Shown: positions 17,533 to 26,643 of the stretch, in pieces
How positions within the stretch are numbered: position 1 is the first letter of the stretch
Layout of the letters: the number at the start of each line of letters is the position of its first letter
Origin: Rapidithrix thailandica
GTDB lineage: Bacteria > Bacteroidota > Bacteroidia > Cytophagales > Flammeovirgaceae
Length of the DNA: 64,000 nt
Assembly: GCF_039710355.1 (NCBI RefSeq)
Contig: NZ_JBDKWZ010000005.1
Coordinates: forward strand, 372,001-436,000
Reading direction: 5' to 3'
The notes under the pieces: generated by a model
What the model saw: the letters and a program-made list of their open reading frames with translations, nothing else
Databases searched by the model: none
Told to the model about the DNA's origin: nothing
Program-made: the position numbers and the translations under genes

Positions 17533-18726
17533 TTAGTCACTTTGCAAGTTGCTAAGGGCCAACCAAGCCATTAGCCCCGCTCCGATTTCCAAGGCATCTT
17601 CGTCAATGTTGAATGTAGGGGTATGCACCCCGGATGTAATTCCTTTGGCTTCGTTCCCCGTACCTAAGCGGTAAAAACAAGCGTCAATCTCATGGGAATA
17701 AAAGGCAAAATCTTCTGCTGCCATCCAGATATCCAAATCGACTACATTGTCTTCTCCCATAAATTCAATGGCGGCTTGTTTTAATTTTTGGGTCAATTCT
17801 GGGTTGTTTTCCAAATAAGGGTATCCCACCCGGATTTCAAAGTCACAGGAACCGCCCATGCCTTCGGCGATGCTTTCGGCAATTTTTTTCATCCGTTGAT
17901 GGGCATCGTAGCGCCACTCTTCATTCAGAGTGCGGAAAGTACCTTCTATATATACTTCGTTGGGAATGACATTGGTTGCTCCTTCGGCAATGACTTTTCC
18001 GAAGGATAAAACCGAAGGGACTTTCGGGTCGCAGTTCCGGCTGATAATCTGTTGCAAGGCCACAATGATATGGGAGGCCATCAAAACGGGGTCAACCCCC
18101 TTTTCGGGCATAGCTCCATGGCCACCTTTGCCTTTGACCGTCAGGTAGAGTTCATCCGCACTGGCCATGTACATGCCTTCTCTGAATCCTACCTTTCCCA
18201 CCGGAATGAAAGGCATTACATGTTGTCCGGTGATGTTGCTGGGCGTTGGGTTTTTCAAAACCCCATCTTTGATCATTAAAGAAGCACCGCCCGGTACTTT
18301 TTCTTCGCCCGGTTGAAAAATCAATTTAATACTTCCTTCAAATTGATCGGTCAGTTCACTCAATATTTTGGCTGTTCCTAACAGGGATGAACTGTGTACA
18401 TCGTGCCCACAGGCATGCATCACCCCTTGGTGGACGGACTGGTAAGGCACATCATTTTGTTCCTGGATGGGTAAGGCATCGATATCTGCCCGTAAAGCAA
18501 TGACTTTTTTGTCCGGATTTTTTCCTTTGATCACTGCCACCACTCCGGTGCCTGCTACACCTTCCTGCGGCTCAAGACCATAAGAACGGAGCTTTGCTGC
18601 GATAAACTTAGCCGTCTCAAACTCTTGAAACGAAAGTTCGGGATGTGTATGGATATGTCTCCGGTTTTCAATGATTTCCGATTTGTAGTTAGCCGCCTTG
18701 GATTTTATTGAGTTTACTAAGTCCAT
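17533..18726 (-). CDS. M20 family amidohydrolase (N-acyl-amino-acid/hippurate hydrolase type)
   Basis: A 397-residue metallopeptidase of the M20D family that hydrolyses N-acyl or peptidyl amino acids. Metal-binding motifs are intact: HACGHDVHSS, FQPGEE and the C-terminal GVHTPTFNIDE. The dimerisation insert (GKGGHGAMPEKGVDPV) is typical. The frame is open 13 codons further upstream (to 18765), but MDLVNSIKSKA at 18726 is the better start because it matches the usual N-terminus and the longer version adds an unrelated hydrophobic-basic extension. Cytoplasmic. Substrate not predictable from sequence. Confidence 0.93.
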   Translation of the reverse strand: MDLVNSIKSKAANYKSEIIENRRHIHTHPELSFQEFETAKFIAAKLRSYGLEPQEGVAGTGVVAVIKGKNPDKKVIALRADIDALPIQEQNDVPYQSVHQGVMHACGHDVHSSSLLGTAKILSELTDQFEGSIKLIFQPGEEKVPGGASLMIKDGVLKNPTPSNITGQHVMPFIPVGKVGFREGMYMASADELYLTVKGKGGHGAMPEKGVDPVLMASHIIVALQQIISRNCDPKVPSVLSFGKVIAEGATNVIPNEVYIEGTFRTLNEEWRYDAHQRMKKIAESIAEGMGGSCDFEIRVGYPYLENNPELTQKLKQAAIEFMGEDNVVDLDIWMAAEDFAFYSHEIDACFYRLGTGNEAKGITSGVHTPTFNIDEDALEIGAGLMAWLALSNLQSD

Positions 18727-18966
18727 TCGATGAAATTTTATTAATTTACTAACAAAGATACGCACCAGATTTCCACTCCGGGAGTATTTCCCTTAGAAAT
18801 GAGTAATCTTATTGTCAACTAGTTACACCAGCCATATACCCGGAAGAACTTCAAGTGTGTGCTAAAGAAGGGCAAAGAAAAAGGAAAAACAAGAAACATC
18901 AGCCCATTGTATAAGAGTAATTTGTCTTTTTCCTGCTTTCATATTCCTTTCTCCTGACAATTTTAC

Positions 18967-18974
18967 TACCTTCG
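18967..18974 (+). promoter_or_regulatory. Candidate -7 box (TACCTTCG) for purH
   Basis: TACCTTCG differs from TAnnTTTG at one base and lies 28 bases before the purH ATG. No -33 element is clear. Weak call. Confidence 0.3.
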
Positions 18975-19002
18975 CAGCTTTCTAAAAAAATCGCATATCA
19001 CA

Positions 19003-20544
19003 ATGAGAAAGAAGATCAATTCCGCACTCATCTCTGTATATTACAAAGATAACTTAGAGCCCATTGTCAAACTCCTGAACGAACATGGAGTGAAAATTTA
19101 CTCTACAGGTGGTACTCAGGCTTTTATCGAGCAATTAGGTGCTCCGGTCACGGCCGTAGAGGACGAAACTTCGTATCCTTCGATTTTGGGAGGGCGGGTA
19201 AAAACATTGCATCCTAAAGTATTCGGAGGGATTTTGTTCCGTAGAGAGCATGAGCAAGACCAATCGCAGGTAGCTGAATACGAAATTCCGGCTATTGACT
19301 TGGTGATTGTGGATTTGTATCCGTTTGAAGAAACGGTAGCTTCCGGTGCCGAGCATCAGGATATCATCGAAAAAGTAGATATCGGAGGGATTTCATTGAT
19401 CCGGGCGGCCGCAAAAAATTATAAAGATGTGGTCATCGTTTCTTCCCGTGAGCAATATGCCGACTTGGAAGCGATTCTGAGCGAAAAAGGTTGTGAGACT
19501 GACTTGGAAGACCGGAAATTATTTGCTGCCAAAGCTTTTGACATCAGCTCTCATTATGATTCGGCTATTTTCAACTACTTTAACTCTACCCTTTCCGAGG
19601 AAGAAAAAGTACACCATTATAAAGAAAGTATCAGAGACTTGAAAACCCTTCGCTATGGTGAAAACCCTCATCAAAAAGGTGTTTTCTATGGAAAATTGGA
19701 GGAGTTGTTCGATCAAATACACGGGAAAGAACTTTCTTATAACAACCTGGTAGATGTTGACGCGGCCGTTGCTTTGATAGGTGAGTTTCCACAAGAAGAA
19801 GGACCGGCTTTTGCCATATTGAAACACAACAATGCTTGTGGGGTAGCTACTGCCAGCACTTGTAAAGAAGCGTACCTGAATGCCTTGAAAGCGGATCCCG
19901 TTTCGGCTTTTGGTGGGGTATTGATCAGTAATACGGCTATTGACCAAGCCGCTGCCGAAGAATTGAACAAACTCTTTTTTGAAGTATTGATTGCACCAGC
20001 ATTTGATGAAGAGGCTTTGACTTTATTGAAAAGTAAGAAAAACCGCATTCTTTTAATTCAAAAAGAAGTGGAAATGCCGAAGATGCAGTACCGCACTTTA
20101 TTGAACGGGGTGATTGCGCAAGACAAAGATTTGGCAATAGAAGGAGAAGAGGATTTGAAGGTCGTCACCCGGCGCACACCGGCTGCCGATGAAATCAAGT
20201 CGCTGTTGTTTGCAAACAAGCTGGCCAAGCATACAAAATCCAATACGATTGTTTTGGCCAAAGACGGGCAGCTTTTTGCCAGTGGAGTAGGGCAGACCTC
20301 CCGGGTAGATGCCTTGAAACAAGCCATTCATAAAGCGAAAAGTTTCGGTTTTGACCTGAACGAAGCGGTGATGGCTTCGGACGCGTTTTTCCCTTTTCCT
20401 GACTGTGTGGAAATTGCTTTCAATGAGGGAGTAAAAGCAGTGATCCAACCCGGAGGGTCTATCCGTGATAAAGAGTCGATCGACTTCTGTGATGCCAATG
20501 GCATTGCCATGGTATGTACGGGGGTAAGGCACTTCAAGCACTAA
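19003..20544 (+). CDS. purH: Bifunctional AICAR formyltransferase / IMP cyclohydrolase
   Basis: A 513-residue enzyme for the last two steps of IMP synthesis. The N-terminal MGS-like cyclohydrolase domain (to ~150) shows STGGTQAFIEQLG and GRVKTLHPKVFGGIL. The transformylase part includes RYGENPHQ, the KHNNACGVA motif with the catalytic Lys-His, and the C-terminal SDAFFPFPD and QPGGSIRDKESIDFC segments, ending GVRHFKH as expected. Full length. It stands alone with a strong bidirectional terminator shared with rng. Confidence 0.98.
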   Translation: MRKKINSALISVYYKDNLEPIVKLLNEHGVKIYSTGGTQAFIEQLGAPVTAVEDETSYPSILGGRVKTLHPKVFGGILFRREHEQDQSQVAEYEIPAIDLVIVDLYPFEETVASGAEHQDIIEKVDIGGISLIRAAAKNYKDVVIVSSREQYADLEAILSEKGCETDLEDRKLFAAKAFDISSHYDSAIFNYFNSTLSEEEKVHHYKESIRDLKTLRYGENPHQKGVFYGKLEELFDQIHGKELSYNNLVDVDAAVALIGEFPQEEGPAFAILKHNNACGVATASTCKEAYLNALKADPVSAFGGVLISNTAIDQAAAEELNKLFFEVLIAPAFDEEALTLLKSKKNRILLIQKEVEMPKMQYRTLLNGVIAQDKDLAIEGEEDLKVVTRRTPAADEIKSLLFANKLAKHTKSNTIVLAKDGQLFASGVGQTSRVDALKQAIHKAKSFGFDLNEAVMASDAFFPFPDCVEIAFNEGVKAVIQPGGSIRDKESIDFCDANGIAMVCTGVRHFKH

Positions 20545-20566
20545 ACAAAGAAATTCTGATTCATAA

Positions 20567-20598
20567 AAAAAGCCTGAGTTTTTACACTCAGGCTTTTT
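20567..20598. terminator. Bidirectional intrinsic terminator (purH / rng)
   Basis: A 13-bp perfect stem whose core is AGCCTGAGT / ACTCAGGCT flanked by A-run and T-run, 6-base loop. It lies between convergent purH (ends 20544) and rng (ends 20601) and has U-runs in both directions. Confidence 0.92.
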
Positions 20599-20600
20599 CT

Positions 20601-22154
20601 TTAATGGATTTCTATGATCTCTCCATGCTGGTTTAAAAACATATATTCTAGAATTCCCAAAGAGGAGTCTTTGACGACTTTGACCCACCGGTGGTACTTC
20701 ATCAACCATTTGAACTGAGAGGAAGGCCAACCTTGCTTGAAATACGAGTACAAATAAGGGTGAACCAAAAGAGAAACACTCTTTTCATTTTGTTTGGTCA
20801 AGATGTAATCCAGGGTGTTTTCAATGACATCTGCCACATTAATGGAGGCGTCAATTTTGCCGGTACCTTTACAGGTAGGGCATTTTTCTTTGGTTACAAT
20901 ATTGACTTCCGGTCTTACTCTTTGCCGGGTAATTTGCATCAAGCCAAACTTGCTCAGGGGCAAGATCGTGTACTTGGAGCGATCCGATTTCATGACTTGT
21001 TTGACATGGTCAAAGAGCTTTTTCTTGTTTTCAGCCCGTTTCATGTCAATGAAATCGATGACGATAATACCGCCCATATCGCGCAATCGGAGTTGCCGGG
21101 ATACCTCGGTAGCGGCTTCCAGGTTTACATTCAGGGCGGTGGCTTCCTGGTCTGCCTCCGCATTGGATTTATTGCCACTGTTCACATCGATGACGTGCAG
21201 GGCCTCCGTGTGTTCTATCACTAAATACCCTCCGTTTGGCAAGCTCACCGTCTTACCAAACAGGGCCTTCATTTGTTTTTCAATTCCAAAATTCTCAAAA
21301 ATTTTGGTGCGGCCGTTGTATAATTTGACAATTTTCTCTTTGTCCGGAGCAATGTTCCGGATAAAGCCTTTGATATCTTCAAAGGTTGCAGGATCATCTA
21401 CCGTAATGCTATCGAAGCTCTCATTGAGAATATCTCTTAGCATAGAAGTTGCGCGGCTCATTTCGCCAATGACCTTTTGGCGAGGTTTGGCTTTGCTCAG
21501 GGCTTGTATCCCTTTGGTCCATTTAGCGACCAGTTCACGCAAGTCCCTGTCTAATTCGGCAACTTCTTTTCCTTCGGCGACAGTGCGAATGATGATCCCG
21601 AAGTTATCTGGTTTAATGGAGGAAATCAGTCTGATAAGGCGTTTGCGCTCTCCCTGTTCACTAATTTTTTTGGAAATATTAATGCTATTGGAAAAGGGAA
21701 CCAGCACAATATATCTTCCGGCAATGGATAATTCGCAGGAGAGGCGTGGGCCTTTGGTAGATATAGGTTCTTTTACGACTTGAACTAATATTTTATGGTT
21801 GGGTTTGAGTACCTCGGTAATTTTTCCGAGCTTATCAATATCCGGTTCTATCTTAAATTCGGCGAGTTTGGGACTCACTCCGCCCCTACTTTGGGCTCTT
21901 TTAATATACCTTAGTAGTGATTGGACTTTGGGTCCTAAGTCAAGGTAATGAAGAAATGCGTCTTTTTCGTAGCCTATATCAATAAATGCGGCATTCAGTC
22001 CTGGAACTAACTTGCGTACGGTACCCAAGTAAATGTCGCCTACAGTAAATTTTTCCTCGTTATTTTCGAAATGTAATTCAACCAGACTTTTGTCTCGTAA
22101 AAGCGCAATGCGACCGCCATTTTGAGTAGAATTGATTATTAATTCATTACTCAC
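20601..22154 (-). CDS. rng: Ribonuclease E/G family endoribonuclease (RNase G type)
   Basis: A 517-residue RNase of the E/G family that processes rRNA precursors and mRNA. Residues ~38-120 are an S1 RNA-binding domain (GDIYLGTVRKLVPGLNAAFI). The catalytic region has the metal-binding aspartates in HVIDVNSGNK and GGIIVIDFIDM, and the zinc-link CPTC (EKCPTCKGTGKI) that joins dimers. The length fits RNase G rather than RNase E, as there is no long degradosome scaffold. It is transcribed after the small basic protein gene but separated from it by a terminator. Confidence 0.95.
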   Translation of the reverse strand: MSNELIINSTQNGGRIALLRDKSLVELHFENNEEKFTVGDIYLGTVRKLVPGLNAAFIDIGYEKDAFLHYLDLGPKVQSLLRYIKRAQSRGGVSPKLAEFKIEPDIDKLGKITEVLKPNHKILVQVVKEPISTKGPRLSCELSIAGRYIVLVPFSNSINISKKISEQGERKRLIRLISSIKPDNFGIIIRTVAEGKEVAELDRDLRELVAKWTKGIQALSKAKPRQKVIGEMSRATSMLRDILNESFDSITVDDPATFEDIKGFIRNIAPDKEKIVKLYNGRTKIFENFGIEKQMKALFGKTVSLPNGGYLVIEHTEALHVIDVNSGNKSNAEADQEATALNVNLEAATEVSRQLRLRDMGGIIVIDFIDMKRAENKKKLFDHVKQVMKSDRSKYTILPLSKFGLMQITRQRVRPEVNIVTKEKCPTCKGTGKIDASINVADVIENTLDYILTKQNEKSVSLLVHPYLYSYFKQGWPSSQFKWLMKYHRWVKVVKDSSLGILEYMFLNQHGEIIEIH

Positions 22155-22255
22155 AATCTTTTTATTAAGTTAATGTGATGGAAAATGTAAGATATCCAAA
22201 ATTGTAATACTTAAAAAGCAGATTACTATTCTGGCTGGAGTTTCCTCACAATGTT

Positions 22256-22310
22256 GAAAAATAAGTACCTCAACTTTGCCTGTCCGTCTGACAGATAAAA
22301 TTGAGATACC
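22256..22310 (-). terminator. Two-part hairpin terminator after the small basic protein gene
   Basis: On the minus strand GGTATCTCAA pairs with TTGAGGTACT (10 bp, two G-T pairs), enclosing a smaller CTGTC / GACAG hairpin, followed by TATTTTTC. It separates the HU-TPR-small protein unit from rng. Confidence 0.7.
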
Positions 22311-22338
22311 TTTTATTGGCTAAATTCGCTTGCCGAAA

Positions 22339-22431
22339 TTAGTTCTTCTTCTTATGTCTGTTTTTTCTCAGTCTTTTCTTTCTTTTATGCGTAGAGATTT
22401 TATGTCTCTTTCTTTTCTTTCCACAAGGCAT
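22339..22431 (-). CDS. Small basic protein, AURKAIP1/COX24-domain (bS22/mS38-like) family
   Basis: A 30-residue frame, ATG to TAA, beginning MPCGKKRKRHKISTHKRKKR and ending with another lysine/arginine-rich block (NRHKKKN). About two thirds of the residues are Lys, Arg or His. It matches the short Bacteroidota proteins carrying the AURKAIP1/COX24 domain, related to mitochondrial mS38 and to small-subunit ribosomal protein bS22, so it is probably ribosome-associated. It sits 36 bases after the TPR gene and before a terminator, consistent with the last gene of an HU-TPR-small protein unit. It is easily missed because of its length. Confidence 0.85.
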   Translation of the reverse strand: MPCGKKRKRHKISTHKRKKRLRKNRHKKKN

Positions 22432-22467
22432 AATTCCTAAAGTTTAAAGTTTTACATAAATTAATTA

Positions 22468-23301
22468 CTAATGCTGTAGCTCTTCCAGATAGTTATTCAC
22501 CGTTTGAAGAATTTCAGGGTTTTTTTCCCTGGCTTTTACATATTCAAACTGCTCAATGGCCTTTTGGGTTTGGCCATCGCTCCGGTAACTTACCCCTAAC
22601 AGAAAACGGGCTTGTAAGTTCGAGGCATCTACACGCAATAAGTGCTCGAAGCGCTCAATGGCTTTGTGATGTTGGCCAGACTCCATAGAGAGTACGCCCA
22701 AGTTGTACAAAGCTGACAGGTTGTCCGGATCTTCTTGTAAGACCTCCCGGATCATTAAAATCCCCTGCATCGGATTGCTGGTGGAGACATACGTCATTCC
22801 CACTTTTACTTTTAAGTCAAGTAAACTCGCATCTTCCTCAAGTGCTTTTTGCAAAAACTCTCTGGTTTTCGTACCCAGCAATTGTTGTCGGGTTTTGTCC
22901 AGAGAAAATGTAAAGGCTTCGTAGTACAAGTTACCAGTTTGTAAATAATTAGCCAACTCCGGATGTTGGTGAGTATATTGTTCGGAAACAATGGCTGCGC
23001 TGTCAATCCGGTTGATAGACCGATACAGATCCATCAACTTTTTTAAGGCGGGCGCTTGCTCGGCCTCAGTTGCGTTTTCCCATAGTTCCCGTTGCGCATT
23101 AATCATTTCTTGCTGTTCTTCAGACACCTTCATATGATGCTCAGAGGCGGCAGACTGGGAAGTGGCCGCTTCTTGATCAACGGGCTGTTCAATGCCTGCG
23201 GTTTCGGCAGAATCATTATTCACCACTACCTTGGGCATCAAGCTCAAGCCGGTAATACAAAGAATGGCAACAACGACTAATATAATTTGGGGGCGCAACA
23301 T
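22468..23301 (-). CDS. TPR-repeat protein with N-terminal membrane anchor
   Basis: A 277-residue protein. Residues 5-23 (QIILVVVAILCITGLSLMP) are a single membrane segment or uncleaved signal. A Glu/Gln/Ser-rich linker follows, then TPR repeats from ~165 (NLSALYNLGVLSMESGQHHKAIERFEHLL; ARFLLGVSYRSDGQTQKAIEQFEYV). It lies 15 bases after the HU/IHF gene and upstream of the small basic protein gene, so all three are likely one transcript. The function is unknown; TPRs suggest a protein-binding scaffold on the periplasmic face. Confidence 0.75.
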   Translation of the reverse strand: MLRPQIILVVVAILCITGLSLMPKVVVNNDSAETAGIEQPVDQEAATSQSAASEHHMKVSEEQQEMINAQRELWENATEAEQAPALKKLMDLYRSINRIDSAAIVSEQYTHQHPELANYLQTGNLYYEAFTFSLDKTRQQLLGTKTREFLQKALEEDASLLDLKVKVGMTYVSTSNPMQGILMIREVLQEDPDNLSALYNLGVLSMESGQHHKAIERFEHLLRVDASNLQARFLLGVSYRSDGQTQKAIEQFEYVKAREKNPEILQTVNNYLEELQH

Positions 23302-23316
23302 ATCTCACCTAGGGGT

Positions 23317-23625
23317 TTACATTTGATGATTAGCTAATTTTACTTGTTCACTACCTTTGATTTTTTCAACAAAGACTTTAGCTGGTTTAAAGTATGGGAT
23401 GTAGTGTTCCTTAATCACGATAGCAGTGTTTTTGGAAATGTTTCGTCCAATTTTGCTCGCTCTTCTCTTGTTTACAAAACTACCAAAACCTCTTACATAG
23501 ATGTTTTCTCCTTCCGCCATTTTTGACTTCACTACTTCAAAGAACGCTTCTACTGTGTGAGCGACATCACCTTTGTCAATTCCCGTTCTGTTAGCAATCT
23601 CAGCTATTACTTCTGCTTTAGTCAC
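23317..23625 (-). CDS. HU/IHF family DNA-binding protein
   Basis: A 102-residue nucleoid protein. It has the HU/IHF fold: N-terminal helices (MTKAEVIAEIANRTGIDKGD, VEAFFEVVKSKMAEGENIYV), the beta-arm GFGSFVNKRRASKIGRNIS with the K/R-rich stretch, and the PYFKPAKVFVEKI ending, here with a 12-residue tail. The arm sequence lacks the proline-tip R-N-P motif (it reads R-N-I), so DNA bending might differ. It heads a transcription unit behind the best promoter in the window. Confidence 0.93.
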   Translation of the reverse strand: MTKAEVIAEIANRTGIDKGDVAHTVEAFFEVVKSKMAEGENIYVRGFGSFVNKRRASKIGRNISKNTAIVIKEHYIPYFKPAKVFVEKIKGSEQVKLANHQM

Positions 23626-23690
23626 TTCTTTAAAATTTTGGTTTTAAATATCGGTAATAATCTAATAATCAATAACTTTTGAAAAGTTTG

Positions 23691-23722
23691 CAAATTTATG
23701 TTTCTAAAAGATAATTCGCAAA
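23691..23722 (-). promoter_or_regulatory. Bacteroidota-type promoter of the HU/IHF gene
   Basis: On the minus strand TTTG (23719-23722), 20 bases, then TAAATTTG (23691-23698). Both boxes and spacing match the Bacteroidota primary sigma consensus TTTG-N19-21-TAnnTTTG exactly. Predicted leader about 60 bases. Confidence 0.75.
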
Positions 23723-24176
23723 TGCTTTGTGTTATTAGTGTTTGTCTTTCGCAGAATTTTCCAAGGCCACAGTTGTTCCCTCTCCTACCTCCTTGGGCCA
23801 AAGCGAATTAAGGAGGAAAAGACACCGCGTTACAGGATCATTCTGACATAATTCTCCCGCTTGTAATTGCTTTTCAATTTCTAATGCTAGGAAATTTAAG
23901 GGCGCAAAATTATATTATCTTTCTCATTCAGCCGCATTTCCAAGCTAAAATTCTTGGAATTTTTCCTGTTTCTTTCGGAAAATCTAACCTGACTTTGAAA
24001 AAAAGAACGGATGAAGGAACTTTTTATGCTCTTAGCCTTCCTTATTTTGATGAGTGGAAACGTACACTTCGCTAAAAAAGATCGGTTAGTCCCTGGGCCG
24101 ACTGAAGGATTTTTTGTAATTTTCTGATGTTGAAAGGCTAGGCAATCAGTAACGCTTTTTTTAACCCCATACCATT
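23723..24176. other. Intergenic stretch between divergent HU/IHF and VWA genes
   Basis: About 450 bases beyond the HU promoter. No convincing gene: a 63-codon plus frame (23884-24075) and a ~57-codon minus frame without ATG ending near 23740 both look accidental or are remnants. TAATTTTC at 24117-24124 could be the -7 box of the VWA gene (one mismatch). Confidence 0.5.
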
Positions 24177-25280
24177 ATGAAAGGCTTTCGCTTTACCGAT
24201 TATATTCCTCCGCAAACCAAGCAAAAAGGAGATTTTGAACAGTTGCTAAACATCTTTATGCAATTGTTGACCATTACTTCCGGAAATGTGGGGGAGGCGC
24301 TGAATTGGCTAACCAACCTGGATAAGCAATATGGCTTGACAGGCGGAAAGTATGGTGTGGGAGACTTCATTCAAGACCTTAAAAGCAATGGCTATATCCA
24401 GGAGAATCCGGAGGGCAACGGGGTGTTTATCATGACTGCCAAATCGGAACAGACCATAAGGCGCAGTGCCTTAGAAGAAATTTTTGGCAAATTGAAAAAG
24501 TCGGGAAGGGGAGAACATACTACCGCTCATTCGGGGGAAGGCGATGAGTTAAGTGCCGATTTGAGAGAGTACCGCTTTGGGGATACCCCGGAACAAATTT
24601 CGATGACCGATTCCATACGCAATGCTCAAGTCAACCATGGTTTGGGGCGCTTCTTTATCACGGAAAATGATTTGGAAGTGGTAGAAAAAGAATATAAAAC
24701 ACAAACGTCTACGGTGTTGATGATTGATATTTCCCATTCCATGATTTTGTATGGGGAGGACCGGATTACACCGGCAAAAAAGGTAGCGATGGCCCTGGCA
24801 GAGCTAATTACGACTAAATATAAAAAGGATACCTTGGATGTGATCGTGTTCGGAAACGATGCCTGGCAAATCCAGATCAAAGACTTGCCCTATTTGGAAG
24901 TGGGGCCCTACCATACCAATACGGTGGCCGGCCTGGAGTTGGCGATGGACTTGTTGAGAAGACGGAAAAACAAAAACAAACAAATTTTTATGATTACCGA
25001 TGGAAAGCCTACTTGTGTGAAAGAAGGGGTGCGGTATTATAAAAATAGCTTTGGGCTCGACCGAAAAATCCTGAACAAAACCCTGACACTGGCCGCCCAA
25101 TGCCGCAAACTGAAAGTGCCCATTACTACGTTTATGATTGCTTCGGATCCGTACTTAAAAGAATTTGTCAGAGAGTTTACCCGGGTCAATAGTGGCAATG
25201 CATATTACAGCAGCCTGCAAGGGTTGGGGCATTTGGTGTTTGAGGATTATAAACGGAATAGACGAAAAAATATGAAGTGA
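24177..25280 (+). CDS. VWA-domain protein with MIDAS motif
   Basis: A 367-residue cytoplasmic protein. The first ~130 residues are helical. The von Willebrand A domain starts near 178 (STVLMIDISHSM), with the metal-ion site DxSxS (DISHS), the downstream Thr (NTVAGLELAM) and Asp (MITDGKPT). This arrangement is seen in Bacteroidota VWA proteins that usually accompany an AAA+ (magnesium-chelatase-like) ATPase, where the pair remodels a partner. Here no ATPase gene is adjacent, so the partner would be elsewhere. The lysine/arginine-rich C-terminus (KRNRRKNMK) is notable. Confidence 0.85.
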   Translation: MKGFRFTDYIPPQTKQKGDFEQLLNIFMQLLTITSGNVGEALNWLTNLDKQYGLTGGKYGVGDFIQDLKSNGYIQENPEGNGVFIMTAKSEQTIRRSALEEIFGKLKKSGRGEHTTAHSGEGDELSADLREYRFGDTPEQISMTDSIRNAQVNHGLGRFFITENDLEVVEKEYKTQTSTVLMIDISHSMILYGEDRITPAKKVAMALAELITTKYKKDTLDVIVFGNDAWQIQIKDLPYLEVGPYHTNTVAGLELAMDLLRRRKNKNKQIFMITDGKPTCVKEGVRYYKNSFGLDRKILNKTLTLAAQCRKLKVPITTFMIASDPYLKEFVREFTRVNSGNAYYSSLQGLGHLVFEDYKRNRRKNMK

Positions 25281-25309
25281 GAAATCCATGAAATGGAAAG
25301 AATCACAAA

Positions 25310-25336
25310 AAAAGCGGAGTGTTCGACTCCGCTTTT
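25310..25336. terminator. Bidirectional intrinsic terminator
   Basis: An 11-bp perfect stem (AAAAGCGGAGT / ACTCCGCTTTT) with loop GTTCG between the convergent VWA and DUF349 genes; A-run on the left and T-run on the right serve both directions. Confidence 0.9.
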
Positions 25337-25359
25337 CGTATATGCTATAGTACGTAGTA

Positions 25360-26643
25360 TTAACTGCTGATTTGATCCATCTTGTCTTCCATTTTCTTCA
25401 GGATCCGGTGCTTGGTCTTGAGCTTATTGATAAAGTTATTGCGCTGCTGGTAAAGCTCCGGCACGGAAGCCGCTGCGTTAGGCGTAGATAACTGTGCGCC
25501 ATGCTCATAATTGAACTGGTCCAGCTCGTCTTCATCTTTTTGGATAGATTCCTTCAGTAGGTCTATTTTGGCTTGCATTTGGTCTTTTTCCGGCTTATTG
25601 ACAATGTCCGGGTTCAAATGTCTGACCGTTCTTTCCAAGAAGTGCGTTTCAAAGATCTCGTTACAGGTAATTCTGAATTTTAAGTTAAGATCTTTGTCTT
25701 CCAACGAAGGTTGTTTACCCAATTTTTTCCAAGCTCCTTGAATGCGCTTGATTTCACTGATGTTAAATGGAGCACCTCTGTCGAGAATATTTTGAGCTTC
25801 GGTCAGCAACTCCCGTTTAACTTCCACAGTGGTTTTCTTGCGATCGGTACTGCGCTTTAAGTCACCAAAGAATTTAGCGGTTTCCCGTTTAAAGTCCCTT
25901 TGGAAGCGGGAGTACTGGTGTCTGGCAATCCGGCCGACTCCTCTCCAATCGTGTTGCAGGTCTTTTACTCGCTGGACAAATTCCGGACCGCCACCCACGC
26001 GGTTGATCTTGCGGACCTGTTCTACAATCGTGCGATACTGGTTAAAGCGATCGCGATTGACTTTGGCCTGCTCATGGAAGAATTGTTTCCTGCGCTCGAA
26101 GAAGTACTCCAAGGCCGCATTGAATTTTTCCGTAAGCTGATCTTCCACTTCTTTGTGGGCGCTTCCTGTTTTGATCCAGTTTAACTTGAGTTCTTTGAGC
26201 TTTCTGGACGTGTTTTTCCAGTCTGTACTACCTTTTAAACTTTCGGCTTCTGCCAACAAGGCTTTTTTAATTTCGTAGTTTTTCTCCCGGTTTTTGGCGA
26301 TGTACTCCCGGATTTCATCTTCCAACTCGTTGATGATGTTGTAGAGGCTTATAAAATCGCCCAAGCCATTGTACATGGCCAAGTAGGTGCGCATATGAAT
26401 AAGCTTCATCAAGTAGGATCCTTTGTTTTCGGCTGTCAAGACAGCTTCCTTCACTTCCAGGACCTTCTTTTCCACCATCTGGAACCGGTTGACAAAATAC
26501 TGAAGACTTTGTTCATCACTCTCGCGAACCACTCCGATCTCTCTGTCTTGAAATTCTAAGTACCCTTTTAAATAAACCTTGTCACCTTTTACATAGCCGT
26601 AAGTGGTAATATCTTTGTATTCCCTAATAGATTCGTCTGACAT
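25360..26643 (-). CDS. DUF349-repeat protein
   Basis: A 427-residue, almost entirely helical, highly charged protein with repeated DUF349 units (LKGSTDWKNTSRKLKELKLN; LQHDWRGVGRIARHQYSRFQ; IQGAWKKLGKQPSLEDKDLN), each carrying the W-K-x-x-G pattern and ~75 residues long. No signal or membrane segment; coiled-coil tendency throughout and a short C-terminal coil. The family is conserved across Bacteroidota, function unknown. Monocistronic, convergent with the VWA gene. Confidence 0.85.
   Translation of the reverse strand: MSDESIREYKDITTYGYVKGDKVYLKGYLEFQDREIGVVRESDEQSLQYFVNRFQMVEKKVLEVKEAVLTAENKGSYLMKLIHMRTYLAMYNGLGDFISLYNIINELEDEIREYIAKNREKNYEIKKALLAEAESLKGSTDWKNTSRKLKELKLNWIKTGSAHKEVEDQLTEKFNAALEYFFERRKQFFHEQAKVNRDRFNQYRTIVEQVRKINRVGGGPEFVQRVKDLQHDWRGVGRIARHQYSRFQRDFKRETAKFFGDLKRSTDRKKTTVEVKRELLTEAQNILDRGAPFNISEIKRIQGAWKKLGKQPSLEDKDLNLKFRITCNEIFETHFLERTVRHLNPDIVNKPEKDQMQAKIDLLKESIQKDEDELDQFNYEHGAQLSTPNAAASVPELYQQRNNFINKLKTKHRILKKMEDKMDQISS

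Noticed and set aside
23737..24075. Two short frames in the HU/VWA spacer (63-codon plus, ~57-codon minus without ATG)
   Set aside because: No start codon for the second and no family resemblance for either; considered remnant or chance.
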